Positions 53,843 through 63,278 are shown, counted from the first letter of the stretch. The stretch is DNA of 64,000 nt from Cacconaster sp033811195 (GCA_033811195.1 JAPXOZ010000004.1:1-64000); one strand, 5' to 3'. Numbers and translations: made by a program. The notes: generated by a model not told the origin, from the sequence alone.

Positions 53843-54390
53843 GCTTTTCGTAAAATGGTTTTGTAGATGAACCAGAAGAGATATGCAATCAGCAGGCCTA
53901 GCAGTGCACCGCCAATGATGTCGGCCGGATAATGCTTCCCCACATAAATCCTGCTGTATGATATCAGTGTAGCCCATATGAAAATTAAAATTGAGTAGAC
54001 TCTTTTGCGAATAATCAGAGATGAGAGAGCTGCAAAGCAAAAGGTATTGGAGGCATGTCCGGAAACAAACCCGTAGAGGGACCCGTGAGGTTCGAGCATC
54101 CTGACACTATCTGCCAGCAAAGGCTCTTCACACGGCCTTAAGCGGCCTACACTCTCTTTTATGAATACTGAGATATATTCACTTGCAACAAATGCCAATA
54201 TAATGACGGTTATTGCGAGCAGTGCAATTCTCCATTTTTTGATTAAGAAAAGATATATCAGCACCGCTAAGTAGAGCGGTACCCAAACCCAAACTTTTGA
54301 GAGGAAAATCATTATCGGATCAAAGAAATCCGAATGCCACCCGTTGAGTAGGGTGAAAAATTGCATATCAAGTTCGATCAATTTCTCCAT
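53833..54390 (-). CDS. PAP2-family membrane phosphatase
   Basis: 185 residues, about five membrane helices. Phosphatase motifs KESVGRLRP, SGHAS and SRIYVGKHYPADIIGG. Probably undecaprenyl-diphosphate or lipid phosphatase. Start overlaps obg by 23 nt; the second Met (LDMQFF) would shorten it by eight residues and give almost no overlap. Confidence 0.9.
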   Translation of the reverse strand: MEKLIELDMQFFTLLNGWHSDFFDPIMIFLSKVWVWVPLYLAVLIYLFLIKKWRIALLAITVIILAFVASEYISVFIKESVGRLRPCEEPLLADSVRMLEPHGSLYGFVSGHASNTFCFAALSSLIIRKRVYSILIFIWATLISYSRIYVGKHYPADIIGGALLGLLIAYLFWFIYKTILRKACS

Positions 54391-55387
54391 CGGCGTTCAG
54401 AGTCTTCCAGAGCATATCTTTGAGTTGAGTTATGCCTTCGCCGGTGAGCGAAGAGATGAAGATATAGGGAATCTTTTTGGGTAGATGCTTTTTAATTTCC
54501 TTTTTGAGTTCGTCATCGAGCATATCGGATTTAGTGATGGCCAAAAGCCGCTCCTTATCCAGCAATTCGGGATTGTATTGTTTCAGCTCATTTAGCAATA
54601 CCCTATACTCTTGGGCTATATCCTTGCTGTCAGCCGGTATCATGAAGAGCAGCATAGAATTGCGTTCTATATGCCTGAGAAATCTCAGTCCAAGGCCCCT
54701 GCCCTCGTGAGCTCCTTCTATGATGCCCGGAATATCGGCCATCACAAAAGATTTGTCATCGTAATAATTGACAATGCCGAGATTGGGTTCGAGAGTGGTA
54801 AAAGCATAGTCGGCTATCTTGGGTTTTGCGGCTGAGACTACAGAGAGGAGAGTGGATTTGCCTGCATTTGGAAATCCCACCAGTCCCACATCGGCCAATA
54901 TTTTCAGTTCGAGAACGAACCACCCTTCAATACCCTCTTCACCCGGTTGGGCATAACGAGGTGTACGATTTGTAGGGCTTTTGAAGTGATCGTTGCCAAG
55001 TCCGCCACGACCTCCTTGGGCAAGAATCATCTCCTGACCGTCATCGACTATTTCAAAAAGCACTTCACCTGTCTCGCCATCTTTGGCCACCGTACCCAGG
55101 GGTACTTTTAGGATAATGTCTTTACCATCAGCTCCCGTGCGTAGTTGTCCACTACCGTCTCCTCCGTTTTCGGCTTTTATATGCTTACGGTATTTGAGAT
55201 GAATCAGAGTCCAGAGTTGCTTGTCGCCTCTTAATATTATATGACCACCTCGTCCTCCATCTCCTCCGTCGGGACCGCCCTTCTCTACATATTTCTCCCT
55301 ACGAAGGTGTGTGGAACCCTTGCCTCCGTGGCCCGACTTGCAAAAGATACGGACATAGTCTATAAAGTTGGAATTCTGATTTTTCAT
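54368..55387 (-). CDS. obg: GTPase Obg
   Basis: 339 residues. Glycine-rich Obg domain (GPDGGDGGRGG, AQGGRGGLGN) then GTPase: GFPNAGKSTLLSV, DIPGIIEGAHEGRGLG, TKSD. No C-terminal OCT domain. Acts in ribosome large-subunit assembly and stress control. 5 nt after adk. Confidence 0.97.
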   Translation of the reverse strand: MKNQNSNFIDYVRIFCKSGHGGKGSTHLRREKYVEKGGPDGGDGGRGGHIILRGDKQLWTLIHLKYRKHIKAENGGDGSGQLRTGADGKDIILKVPLGTVAKDGETGEVLFEIVDDGQEMILAQGGRGGLGNDHFKSPTNRTPRYAQPGEEGIEGWFVLELKILADVGLVGFPNAGKSTLLSVVSAAKPKIADYAFTTLEPNLGIVNYYDDKSFVMADIPGIIEGAHEGRGLGLRFLRHIERNSMLLFMIPADSKDIAQEYRVLLNELKQYNPELLDKERLLAITKSDMLDDELKKEIKKHLPKKIPYIFISSLTGEGITQLKDMLWKTLNADGEIDRT

Positions 55388-55392
55388 AATAA

Positions 55393-55968
55393 TTATGAAA
55401 GCCGTTCTATCAGGAGAGATATTTTGGCAAAAATTTCTTCAATCGTACCCTCTCCGTCAATTTCGTGGTATTTTCCCTGTTTCTTATAGTAATCGATTAA
55501 AGGCTCAGTCTTGGCGTGGTAAGTAGTTATACGATTTTGGATTATCTCATCATTCATGTCATCCTTGCGATCTTCAATCAGAGCGCGATGGTGGATCCTA
55601 TCTTTGACCGTATCATCACTTATGATAATGGAGATCACGCCGTTCACATCCATTTTGAGATTGTGGAGATGAGAGTCAAAAGCCGATGCCTGTGTGGTTG
55701 TACGGGGAAATCCGTCAAAAATAAATCCTGACACATCCGGATTCTGGGCAAGCTCATTTTTGACTAATTTGAGGACCATTTCGTCAGGCACGAAATTGCC
55801 GTCGTCAATTAGGGCTTTGGCTATGCGTCCGAGTTTGGTGCCGGCTTTTATTTCAGCACGAAGTAGATCTCCGGTGGAAATGTGCCTCAAATTATATTTT
55901 TCAACCATTAGCTTGGCTTGAGTGCCTTTACCAGCGCCAGGCGGGCCAAATATGATAAAATGCTTCAT
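55393..55968 (-). CDS. adk: Adenylate kinase
   Basis: 191 residues from the ATG at 55968. P-loop GPPGAGKGTQ, AMP site DLLRAEI, and GFPRTTTQA; LID of the short type without zinc cysteines. Balances AMP, ADP and ATP. Follows hpt by 22 nt. Confidence 0.97.
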   Translation of the reverse strand: MKHFIIFGPPGAGKGTQAKLMVEKYNLRHISTGDLLRAEIKAGTKLGRIAKALIDDGNFVPDEMVLKLVKNELAQNPDVSGFIFDGFPRTTTQASAFDSHLHNLKMDVNGVISIIISDDTVKDRIHHRALIEDRKDDMNDEIIQNRITTYHAKTEPLIDYYKKQGKYHEIDGEGTIEEIFAKISLLIERLS

Positions 55969-55990
55969 GATATATGTATCGTATATAGTG

Positions 55991-56539
55991 TTAAGATTGT
56001 TTGTCAAGAATGTAGATGTCTTTGCAGTTGCGCCCCAGCTGATTATAGTCCAGACCGAATCCCACGAGAAAACGATTTTCAACTTCCATAGCCACATAGT
56101 CTAAAACTAGAGATTTGTCGTAAACCTCGGGTTTGAGTAGGAGCGTGCAGATCTTGATTTCGTTTGCTCCGGCTATAGTGAGTGTTTTATGGATGTCGTA
56201 AATGGTGGTTCCGGTATCGACTATATCTTCTACAATGATCAGGTCTCTACCTTTGATATCGGCGGTAAGTCCAAGTATTGTCTTTGTTTTGCCCGAGGAG
56301 AGTGTTCCTTCGTAGGAAGCCAATCGGATGCTGGTGATCTCGCAAGGGAATGTAATTCTTTTCATCAACTCTCCTGTAAACATTATAGACCCGTTGAGTA
56401 CACAGAGAAGGATTGGGGGCCTTTTACGTCCGCGGTAGTCGTTATTTAATTTTTCAGCTACTATATCAATGGCCTTGGAAATCTCTTCGTAGCGAATGTA
56501 CGGTACAAAATATTTATCATGAAGCTTAATTCTTTCCAT
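55991..56539 (-). CDS. hpt: Hypoxanthine phosphoribosyltransferase
   Basis: 182 residues. PRPP loop IIVEDIVDTGTT, N-terminal LCVLNGSIMF, and C-terminal VGFGLDYN. Salvages hypoxanthine and guanine. First gene of hpt-adk-obg-PAP2-lplA. Its promoter interlocks with that of purE. Confidence 0.96.
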   Translation of the reverse strand: MERIKLHDKYFVPYIRYEEISKAIDIVAEKLNNDYRGRKRPPILLCVLNGSIMFTGELMKRITFPCEITSIRLASYEGTLSSGKTKTILGLTADIKGRDLIIVEDIVDTGTTIYDIHKTLTIAGANEIKICTLLLKPEVYDKSLVLDYVAMEVENRFLVGFGLDYNQLGRNCKDIYILDKQS

Positions 56540-56554
56540 CTGTGAGATTATTTT

Positions 56555-56599
56555 TTTGTAGAGGCAAATTTAATCATTATTTTTGGGACATTATACAAA
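56555..56599. promoter_or_regulatory. Interlocked divergent promoters of purE and hpt
   Basis: Plus strand: TTTG (56555-56558), 19-nt spacer, TATTTTTG (56578-56585) for purE. Minus strand: TTTG (56599-56596), 23-nt spacer, TAAATTTG (56572-56565) for hpt. Each -7 box lies in the other promoter's spacer, so both cannot be bound at once. Confidence 0.7.
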
Positions 56600-57121
56600 A
56601 TGAGAAATATGAGACCGCTTGTTAGTATTATAATGGGAAGTACCTCCGATATGCCTGTGATGCAACAGGCCGCGGAGTTTCTTGAAATGATGGAGATACC
56701 TTTTGAGATTAATGCTCTTTCGGCACATAGAGTGCCCCATAGGGTTATGGAGTTTGCAGAAGGAGCTGCCGGAAGTGGAATCAAGGTTATTATTGCAGGC
56801 GCAGGTGGAGCGGCTCATTTGCCGGGAGTCATTGCTGCCTATACTCCTCTGCCGGTCATCGGGGTCCCCATCAAATCCTCAAATTCTATAGATGGGTGGG
56901 ACTCAGTACTTTCTATTCTTCAAATGCCTTCAGGTATTCCGGTGGCAACTGTGGCCCTGAATGGAGCAAAGAACGCAGCCATTCTTGCAGTGCAGATGTT
57001 GGCACTCTCCGATGATGCAATTATGAAGAAATTAAAGGCTTTTAAGGCTGATCTTGCCTCTAAGGTAGCCAAAGCCAATGATGAATTGGCTGACATCAAA
57101 TACAAGTATAAGACCAATTGA
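56600..57121 (+). CDS. purE: N5-carboxyaminoimidazole ribonucleotide mutase
   Basis: 173 residues, class I PurE. GSTSDMPVM (CO2/phosphate loop), NALSAHRVP with the catalytic His, and AGAGGAAHLPGVIAAYT. Purine synthesis. The C-terminal tail is lysine-rich. The next gene starts 43 nt later. Confidence 0.96.
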   Translation: MRNMRPLVSIIMGSTSDMPVMQQAAEFLEMMEIPFEINALSAHRVPHRVMEFAEGAAGSGIKVIIAGAGGAAHLPGVIAAYTPLPVIGVPIKSSNSIDGWDSVLSILQMPSGIPVATVALNGAKNAAILAVQMLALSDDAIMKKLKAFKADLASKVAKANDELADIKYKYKTN

Positions 57122-57164
57122 CAACATGCACTTTTGATTTTCATAGTATTTATTATTTCAGGAT

Positions 57165-59066
57165 ATGAGGCGAGAGATTGTGGGGTTGGAAAGAACTCTT
57201 ATTGCCATCGCCATTGCGGTGGCAATTTTTTTTAGCTCATCATCACATTGTACGGCACAACATCAGCTTCCGCACCAACTAATTTCGATAATCGAGGATA
57301 TGGCCTCTTTAGGTGGGGAGGAGGCTGCCCTTGAACTCCAGATCAGGTTTGAGGAAATGCTTTCCTCGCCGCTTGAGATCAATCTGCTTACCAGAAGGCA
57401 GATGGAGGAGTGTAGCCTTCTTACACCGTTCCAGATTGAGAGTATTCTTGACTACCGGAAGGAGTATGGTGACATTCTTTCACTTTCGGAGTTGTCACTT
57501 GTGGATGGTTTCGGTCCGGAAGCAATAGAATTGGTGAGACCCTTCTTCAGGTTTTCTTCGATTCAAGCTATTGCATCTCCTTTTGTTGAGGAGAGTTTCA
57601 GCCATCGTTTTTCGGCTAAAGCCCACAAAAAAATGAAGTCGAAAGGCATTTCGCTTACTTCAAAATATAAAATAGAATATGGTAAGCGTATCAGTGCAGG
57701 TTTGACTCTCGACGGCGATGCGGGAGAAAAACTTACCAGTTACTATCATCCCGATTTTACCTCATTGCATCTTGCATGGAGCCCACCTGAAATACCCCAT
57801 GATAAGAAAAAGATAAGATTCCGTAAAGTAGTTCTTGGGGATTATGTGGCCAGATTTGGGCAGGGACTTGCATTGTGGAAGGCCTTTCCGGTCTCATTTT
57901 TCGGCACTCCGTCATCACTCAGCAAACGGGGGAGTGCCATTACTCCCTATACCTCTACAGATGAGTCAAATTTTTTGCGGGGAGCAGGAGTGACCTTTGG
58001 TTCGCGGGAAATGGAATGTTCGCTCTTTGCCTCATACAACGGGGTCGATGCTCGGATAGTGGGGGACAGTTGTTACACCTCGATAATTACCGGCGGACTT
58101 CACACTACTGATGCTGAACGTGCCACACGCAACAGTATGCATGAATATCTCTTTGGCGGACATCTCTCTTACGGTTTCAGTCGTCTGCAGTTGGGGGTTA
58201 CCGCTCTTTGTTATGGCTACGACAAGTGTAATGCACGTCGTATTAAGGAATACAATCGATATCAGATGTATGACGGTATATGGGGCAATCTGGCGTTGGA
58301 TCTCTACTCTTCTTGGCGCAGTTTCCGCTTCTTTGCCGAAGTTGCAACTGATTTTCGTCCGGCAGCAGCACTGCTCTGTGGACTCTCCTGGAATCCGGAT
58401 TATTCGCTGGAAATGGCTCTGATGTTACGCGCTTACGGTAAGGGCTATACAGCTACTCACGCAGCCGCATACTCCACTCTCTCCAGTTGTTCCAACCAAT
58501 ATGGAGCTACTATCAGTATCAAATATATTCCATTGAGAGGCTGGATTATGCATCTTTCAGCGGAGTATAGTGCCTATCCCTGGTCGAGGTATCGGATTGA
58601 TGGGCCATCGTGGGACTCCAGGGCGCGATTGGATATCCTTAGAGAATCACAGAAAGGATCGCAACTCCAGATGCGGTTCGACTGGCGCCATAAGAGTGAG
58701 TCAGGATCTACCCTCAAGGGACGATTACACACACGTGTAGTACTTTCACAGTGCTGGTCTTTATCTGCACGTATCGAGGGTGGCTTGAAGGGTTTTGCTA
58801 CCTATGGGGAACTTGGATTTCGCACTGCAGACCGCAGATGGGATATCTGCGCAAGAGGCACCTATTACAATACCGAAGATTGGAAGTCGAGGGTATACAT
58901 ATACGAGAGGGGAGTACCGCAATCTTTTTCTGTGGAGAATTACTACGGAAAGGGTTGGAGCTGGTATTTCCTTTTGAAATGGTCTCCTGCGAGGTTAGCA
59001 GATTTGTGGTTCAAATACTCGAAGAACTACTGCGCCTTCTTTATCTTGATTACCATTCCGGGATAG
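57165..59066 (+). CDS. Helix-hairpin-helix plus predicted outer-membrane barrel protein
   Basis: 633 residues. Signal peptide (to about SHCTAQ), a ComEA-like HhH region (INLLTRRQMEECSLLTPFQI and ILSLSELSLVDGFGPEAIEL, about residues 65-120), then some 480 residues of alternating amphipathic strands rich in Tyr, Arg and Ser, typical of an outer-membrane beta-barrel. Such architecture occurs in uncharacterised Bacteroidota proteins; a DNA-uptake role is a guess from ComEA. Its 3' end overlaps the convergent transglycosylase gene by 40 nt. Confidence 0.7.
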   Translation: MRREIVGLERTLIAIAIAVAIFFSSSSHCTAQHQLPHQLISIIEDMASLGGEEAALELQIRFEEMLSSPLEINLLTRRQMEECSLLTPFQIESILDYRKEYGDILSLSELSLVDGFGPEAIELVRPFFRFSSIQAIASPFVEESFSHRFSAKAHKKMKSKGISLTSKYKIEYGKRISAGLTLDGDAGEKLTSYYHPDFTSLHLAWSPPEIPHDKKKIRFRKVVLGDYVARFGQGLALWKAFPVSFFGTPSSLSKRGSAITPYTSTDESNFLRGAGVTFGSREMECSLFASYNGVDARIVGDSCYTSIITGGLHTTDAERATRNSMHEYLFGGHLSYGFSRLQLGVTALCYGYDKCNARRIKEYNRYQMYDGIWGNLALDLYSSWRSFRFFAEVATDFRPAAALLCGLSWNPDYSLEMALMLRAYGKGYTATHAAAYSTLSSCSNQYGATISIKYIPLRGWIMHLSAEYSAYPWSRYRIDGPSWDSRARLDILRESQKGSQLQMRFDWRHKSESGSTLKGRLHTRVVLSQCWSLSARIEGGLKGFATYGELGFRTADRRWDICARGTYYNTEDWKSRVYIYERGVPQSFSVENYYGKGWSWYFLLKWSPARLADLWFKYSKNYCAFFILITIPG

Positions 59067-60637
59067 ATCTTTGTGGATTGGGTAAACCCGTTAAGCTTGA
59101 GCAGTGAGCTGAGGGTTACACCCGAAAATTTGCCCGCAATGCCGGAAAGAGTATCATTTTTCTTGACGGTATAAGTGATATACCCATCTTTCGTAGCTGT
59201 TCCGGAAGTGCTACCGGAGTTTTTCGTTGAAGAACTCGATCTGGTGGATGCTGCACTACCCCCTATCCGGAGTTTTTGGCCTACACGAATCATGTCGCTC
59301 CTGAGGTTGTTCCATCTTTTAATGTTGGAGACTGTGGTACGATATTTCCTGGCGATGCCGCCCAATGTCTCGCCAGATCTTACGGTGTGGGTGATCATGC
59401 TACCCTCGGTACCACCCTTTTCCTTGACTTTTTTGATGGCTACATCGCTAAAGAAGAGTGTGTCTTTGTAAGAATATATTGACTTTTCATTGTTGACAAA
59501 TTGCATCGTGTAGTTGTGTGGAAGTCTGAGGATATAGGTTTTCTCCGTTCCTGGGATTATATCGTGTAAATACTGGGGATTAATCTGGCGGAGTTCCTCC
59601 ATCGGTATGCCGATAACTTCGGAAATTTGCTGGAAATGAAGCATTCTGTTGACATGAATCGTGTCGACATGGGCAGGAAGTGAAGATTGCTGGGGAACTA
59701 TTCCGTGTTCCGGGTAGTATTTCAAAGTATAGAGTGCTGCAAAGAAAATGGGCACATAGCCGCGTGTCTCTCTAGGCAGATAATTGTAAATCTCCCAGAA
59801 GTCAGTTTTTCCGCCCGAGCGTCGTATTGCCTTCAGGACATTACCCGCTCCACAGTTATAGGAGGCGATTGCAAGAGACCAGTCTCCAAAAATATTGTAC
59901 GAATCCTTGAGATACCTCGCTGCTGCATGGCAGGATTTATAGGGATCATATCTTTCATCTACAAATGATGTCATATCCAGATCATACAATCTTGCGGTGT
60001 AGTGCATGAACTGCCACATTCCTCTTGCTCTTGCTCTCGAAACGGCTTTTGGATTGAAAGCAGATTCTATCATTGCCATTGCCTTGAGCTCTTTTGGAAG
60101 GTCGTACATATCAAATATTCCCTCTATTATTGGGAGATAATAGTTTGAAAGAGAGATGATGTTTGCGGTTACCTTTGGCATCTTTTCCGTGTATAGGATG
60201 ATATTGTTCCTCACGTAGTGGTTGAACTGTATCGGAATGAAAGAATTCAATCTGTTGAGTCTCTCAATATAGACGGAATCGGGGATTGATGACTTGAGAG
60301 TATCTCTTTCAAGCATTTCGAAATCGGGGTTGAATGCCTCAGCCTGCTTGTGTAAATACCAAATATTGCGGAGAGAGTCTATGCTTTCAGGTGTATAAGT
60401 TTCTGGTTTGAATACCTCTTCCAGAGCAATCTCTTCTTCCACAACCCCCGAAACCGGTTCAGCGAGCAGATTGTATTCGTATGCGAGAGAGTCGTAGGCA
60501 TTCTGGAGCGAATCCAGTCTACGTGTAAGATCCTCTATGATTTGTTTTCTAGTTCTGATCTGAGCCCCTGCCTCTGGCAGGAAATTGAATAGGGCAATTA
60601 GGAGAATAACTGTGGAAAATAAAGGTCTTGCTTTCAT
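59027..60637 (-). CDS. MltD-like lytic transglycosylase with two LysM domains
   Basis: 536 residues with signal peptide. SLT domain with the catalytic Glu in MIESAFNPKAVSRARARG and GMWQFM, then LysM repeats VRSGETLGGIARKY and VKKNDTLSGIAGKF (about residues 425-470 and 487-535). Cleaves peptidoglycan glycan strands. Last gene of parA-parB-DUF5683-mltD; 4 nt after the DUF5683-like gene. Confidence 0.93.
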   Translation of the reverse strand: MKARPLFSTVILLIALFNFLPEAGAQIRTRKQIIEDLTRRLDSLQNAYDSLAYEYNLLAEPVSGVVEEEIALEEVFKPETYTPESIDSLRNIWYLHKQAEAFNPDFEMLERDTLKSSIPDSVYIERLNRLNSFIPIQFNHYVRNNIILYTEKMPKVTANIISLSNYYLPIIEGIFDMYDLPKELKAMAMIESAFNPKAVSRARARGMWQFMHYTARLYDLDMTSFVDERYDPYKSCHAAARYLKDSYNIFGDWSLAIASYNCGAGNVLKAIRRSGGKTDFWEIYNYLPRETRGYVPIFFAALYTLKYYPEHGIVPQQSSLPAHVDTIHVNRMLHFQQISEVIGIPMEELRQINPQYLHDIIPGTEKTYILRLPHNYTMQFVNNEKSIYSYKDTLFFSDVAIKKVKEKGGTEGSMITHTVRSGETLGGIARKYRTTVSNIKRWNNLRSDMIRVGQKLRIGGSAASTRSSSSTKNSGSTSGTATKDGYITYTVKKNDTLSGIAGKFSGVTLSSLLKLNGFTQSTKIYPGMVIKIKKAQ

Positions 60638-60641
60638 GTAA

Positions 60642-61592
60642 TTAGAAGTTGAGTGTCATCTGGAGTCCGAAGGAGGGCATCGGAGTATATGATGGAGAAT
60701 AATATGGAGTTAGCGGCTCTATTATGGCAGGCTCAAATTGGAGTGTGGCGAGATTGTCGCTTACTTCGAAATCTGCCATGTGTGCGAATACGTTGGCGTC
60801 AATCACATTTAGTGCGTATACAAGTACGAATGCCACTACGGAATAGTCTCTGAATCGTCTGTAGGTATCTCTGTACCATTCTGCCTGGCTAGCCGTTATA
60901 TTGCCAATATAGCCACTATTCGGATCTTTGTCCACCTTGCAGATATACCTGAAACGCTTGTACATTATGTCGTTCTGGTGGAGAAAATAGCCGCAGGCTA
61001 CAAAGCCGGTCCACCAGATAGGAATCTTCCAATAGTCGCCGTTGTAGGCTTGTCCTAGGCCGGGAAGAAGGGCTGAGTATATTGTGGACTTTGCTGCGAC
61101 AGGAACTCTGACCTCTGTCTTGTATGAAATTGTAGCATCCAGAAGTGAACCCCAGTAGACAAGTCCTGTACCTATATACCCTAGATTACGATAGAGTTTA
61201 TATTTTTCGTCCCCGGTCTGTTGGAATTTGATATTGTTGGATATTCCTGTATAGAGCCCGGCTCCTATACCTCCGTAGATGATAGGAACTTTCCACCATT
61301 GTTTATTGTATATCTGGCCTGCTCCGGGTAAAATAGCTGTACCTAGAAGCATATAACCGGGCTTTAGTGTATCCCTGCCCATATAACCGCGAATGAGTGC
61401 CTTCATTGAGAATCCGGCGGTAGTATCAGCCTTGACATCGCTTTCCGGATTAACCTGTGTGCCGGTCTGCATATTGGCACCAGGAGGTCCTCCCATTTTA
61501 CTCATAGTAACATTTCCCGAGCGCTGAAACTGTGCTTCAGCGCTGAAATAGAAAACCATGAGCAAAAGTATGATGGAAAGATGTCTCTTCAC
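60642..61592 (-). CDS. DUF5683-like exported protein
   Basis: 316 residues if started at GTG 61592, giving a clean signal peptide MKRHLSIILLLMVFYFSAEA; an upstream ATG would overlap parB by about 50 nt. Two internal repeats, LPGAGQIYNKQWWKVPI and LPGLGQAYNGDYWKIPI, each followed by a hydrophobic hairpin. Function unknown; conserved beside parAB in Bacteroidota. Confidence 0.8.
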   Translation of the reverse strand: MKRHLSIILLLMVFYFSAEAQFQRSGNVTMSKMGGPPGANMQTGTQVNPESDVKADTTAGFSMKALIRGYMGRDTLKPGYMLLGTAILPGAGQIYNKQWWKVPIIYGGIGAGLYTGISNNIKFQQTGDEKYKLYRNLGYIGTGLVYWGSLLDATISYKTEVRVPVAAKSTIYSALLPGLGQAYNGDYWKIPIWWTGFVACGYFLHQNDIMYKRFRYICKVDKDPNSGYIGNITASQAEWYRDTYRRFRDYSVVAFVLVYALNVIDANVFAHMADFEVSDNLATLQFEPAIIEPLTPYYSPSYTPMPSFGLQMTLNF

Positions 61593-61599
61593 TCTCAAT

Positions 61600-62511
61600 C
61601 TATAACTGTTTATCTTCGATAACCTTGAGGAAAGCATCGAGTTCGTTATCATTCTTGAAACGGACTGTCATTGTGCCGCCTCCACTGCTTGTGCGTTTAA
61701 AGGAGACTCCTCTATCAAAATACTTGCCAACAATGTCGGCGAGGCGGTAGTAGCTCTCGGGATAATTGTCTTGCTCTTGGTTGCTCACCTGTACGGGTGG
61801 GGGAGTATTGCTCAGACGGACTTTCTCTTCAAGCTGACGTACGTTGAGGTCCTTGCGTATGGTCAGTTCACATAGTTCTATCTGGCGTTCATGTGTATCA
61901 AGAGAGAGTAGTGCTTTGGCATGCCCCATGCTGATCTTGCCGGTCTTTACAGCCTTCTGGATCTCTACCGGAAGTTTGAGCAGACGGAGATAATTGGCTA
62001 CAGTTGCTCTCTTTTTACCGATTCTGGATGCCATTTCCTCCTGAGTGAGGTTACATTCCTCCATCAGACGCTGAAATCCGAGTGCTGTCTCAATGGGGTC
62101 GAGATCCTCTCTTTGGATGTTCTCTACAATGGCCATTTCGAGCATTAAGGTATCGTCAGCCTCACGTATATATGCGGGGATTGTTTGAAGGCGGGCTAAT
62201 TTTGCTGCCCTAAAACGTCTTTCTCCGCTGATGATCTGGTATTGTGAGGGCCCTATCTTACGTAAGGTAAGGGGTTGAATAATGCCAAGAGTGCGAATTG
62301 AATCCGCAAGCTCCAACAGACCCTCTTCGTCAAATGATAGGCGTGGCTGCCCGGGGTTAGGTACAATCTGGCTCAGAGGTACTTCGCAAATGGATGCAGG
62401 ATTGCTCCTTTCGGGGGGAGGAGTGGGTCTGTACTCATTATGTTGACGGATCTCGCTGGCATCTCCCAGGAGCGCTCCGAGTCCTCTTCCTAATGCTTCT
62501 CTTTTTGCCAT
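61600..62511 (-). CDS. parB: Chromosome-partitioning protein ParB
   Basis: 303 residues. CTPase motifs SGERRFRAAK and VENIQREDLDP, HTH TQEEMASRIGKKRATVANY, and C-terminal dimer region. Binds parS and spreads; no parS-like 16-mer was found by eye in the window. Start overlaps parA by 22 nt. Confidence 0.97.
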   Translation of the reverse strand: MAKREALGRGLGALLGDASEIRQHNEYRPTPPPERSNPASICEVPLSQIVPNPGQPRLSFDEEGLLELADSIRTLGIIQPLTLRKIGPSQYQIISGERRFRAAKLARLQTIPAYIREADDTLMLEMAIVENIQREDLDPIETALGFQRLMEECNLTQEEMASRIGKKRATVANYLRLLKLPVEIQKAVKTGKISMGHAKALLSLDTHERQIELCELTIRKDLNVRQLEEKVRLSNTPPPVQVSNQEQDNYPESYYRLADIVGKYFDRGVSFKRTSSGGGTMTVRFKNDNELDAFLKVIEDKQL

Positions 62512-63278
62512 GACTGGTTCTTTTTTATTATTTCCTTAGCGAGCTCCAGGTAGTTTGATGCTCCTGGCGAGCCGACATCATAGAGTATGGCAGGCTTGCC
62601 GAAGGAGGGAGCTTCACTCAAACGAATGTTTCTAACAATAATCGTGCTGAAGACCATTTCTTTGAAATGAGTCTTGACCTCTTCCACCACCTGGTTGTGC
62701 AGGCGGAGACGGCTATCAAACATAGTAAAGAGGAATCCTTCTATATTAAGAGCCGGGTTGAGGCGGTTCTGGACGAGCTTAATGGTATTAAGCAGCTTGC
62801 CAAGTCCTTCAAGAGCAAAAAACTCAGGCTGGACAGGGATGATGACCGAATCAGCAGCTGTAAGGGCATTTACAGTGATTAGTCCCAGTGAGGGAGCACA
62901 ATCCAGGATTATGTATTCATAACGGTCACGTATCTTTGATAGTGCCTTTTTAAGCACAGATTCACGATTGTCAACATTGAGCATCTCTATTTCGGCACCT
63001 ACGAGGTTGATATGGGAGGTTATTAGGTCGAGATAATCCAACTCTGTGGGCATAATGGTCTGCTCGATATCTTTTTGTCCGATAAGAACTTCGTAAAGTG
63101 TATTAGCTGAGTCGGAATCGGGGTTGAAATTGAGTCCTGATGTGGTATTGGCCTGAGGATCTGCGTCAATTAGCAGGGTTTTCCTTTCCAGTACGGCCAT
63201 TGAAGCTGCAAGGTTTATAGCTGTGGTAGTTTTCCCTACTCCTCCTTTCTGATTAGCTATTGCAATAATTTTTCCCAT
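62490..63278 (-). CDS. parA: Chromosome-partitioning ATPase ParA (Soj)
   Basis: 262 residues. Deviant Walker A KGGVGKTT, switch LIDADPQANTT, and Walker B ILDCAPSLG. Chromosomal type without an N-terminal HTH. -7 box TAAATTTG at 63309-63316 on this strand. Confidence 0.97.
   Translation of the reverse strand: MGKIIAIANQKGGVGKTTTAINLAASMAVLERKTLLIDADPQANTTSGLNFNPDSDSANTLYEVLIGQKDIEQTIMPTELDYLDLITSHINLVGAEIEMLNVDNRESVLKKALSKIRDRYEYIILDCAPSLGLITVNALTAADSVIIPVQPEFFALEGLGKLLNTIKLVQNRLNPALNIEGFLFTMFDSRLRLHNQVVEEVKTHFKEMVFSTIIVRNIRLSEAPSFGKPAILYDVGSPGASNYLELAKEIIKKNQSWQKEKH

Noticed and set aside
53843..54040. 66-residue N-terminal extension of LplA
   Set aside because: It lies in the PAP2 coding region and uses its antisense-free alternative frame; the LplA domain starts at MLLIHD (53842).
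55969..56097. 43-residue N-terminal extension of adenylate kinase
   Set aside because: It overlaps hpt; the adenylate kinase fold starts at MKHFIIFGPPGAG.
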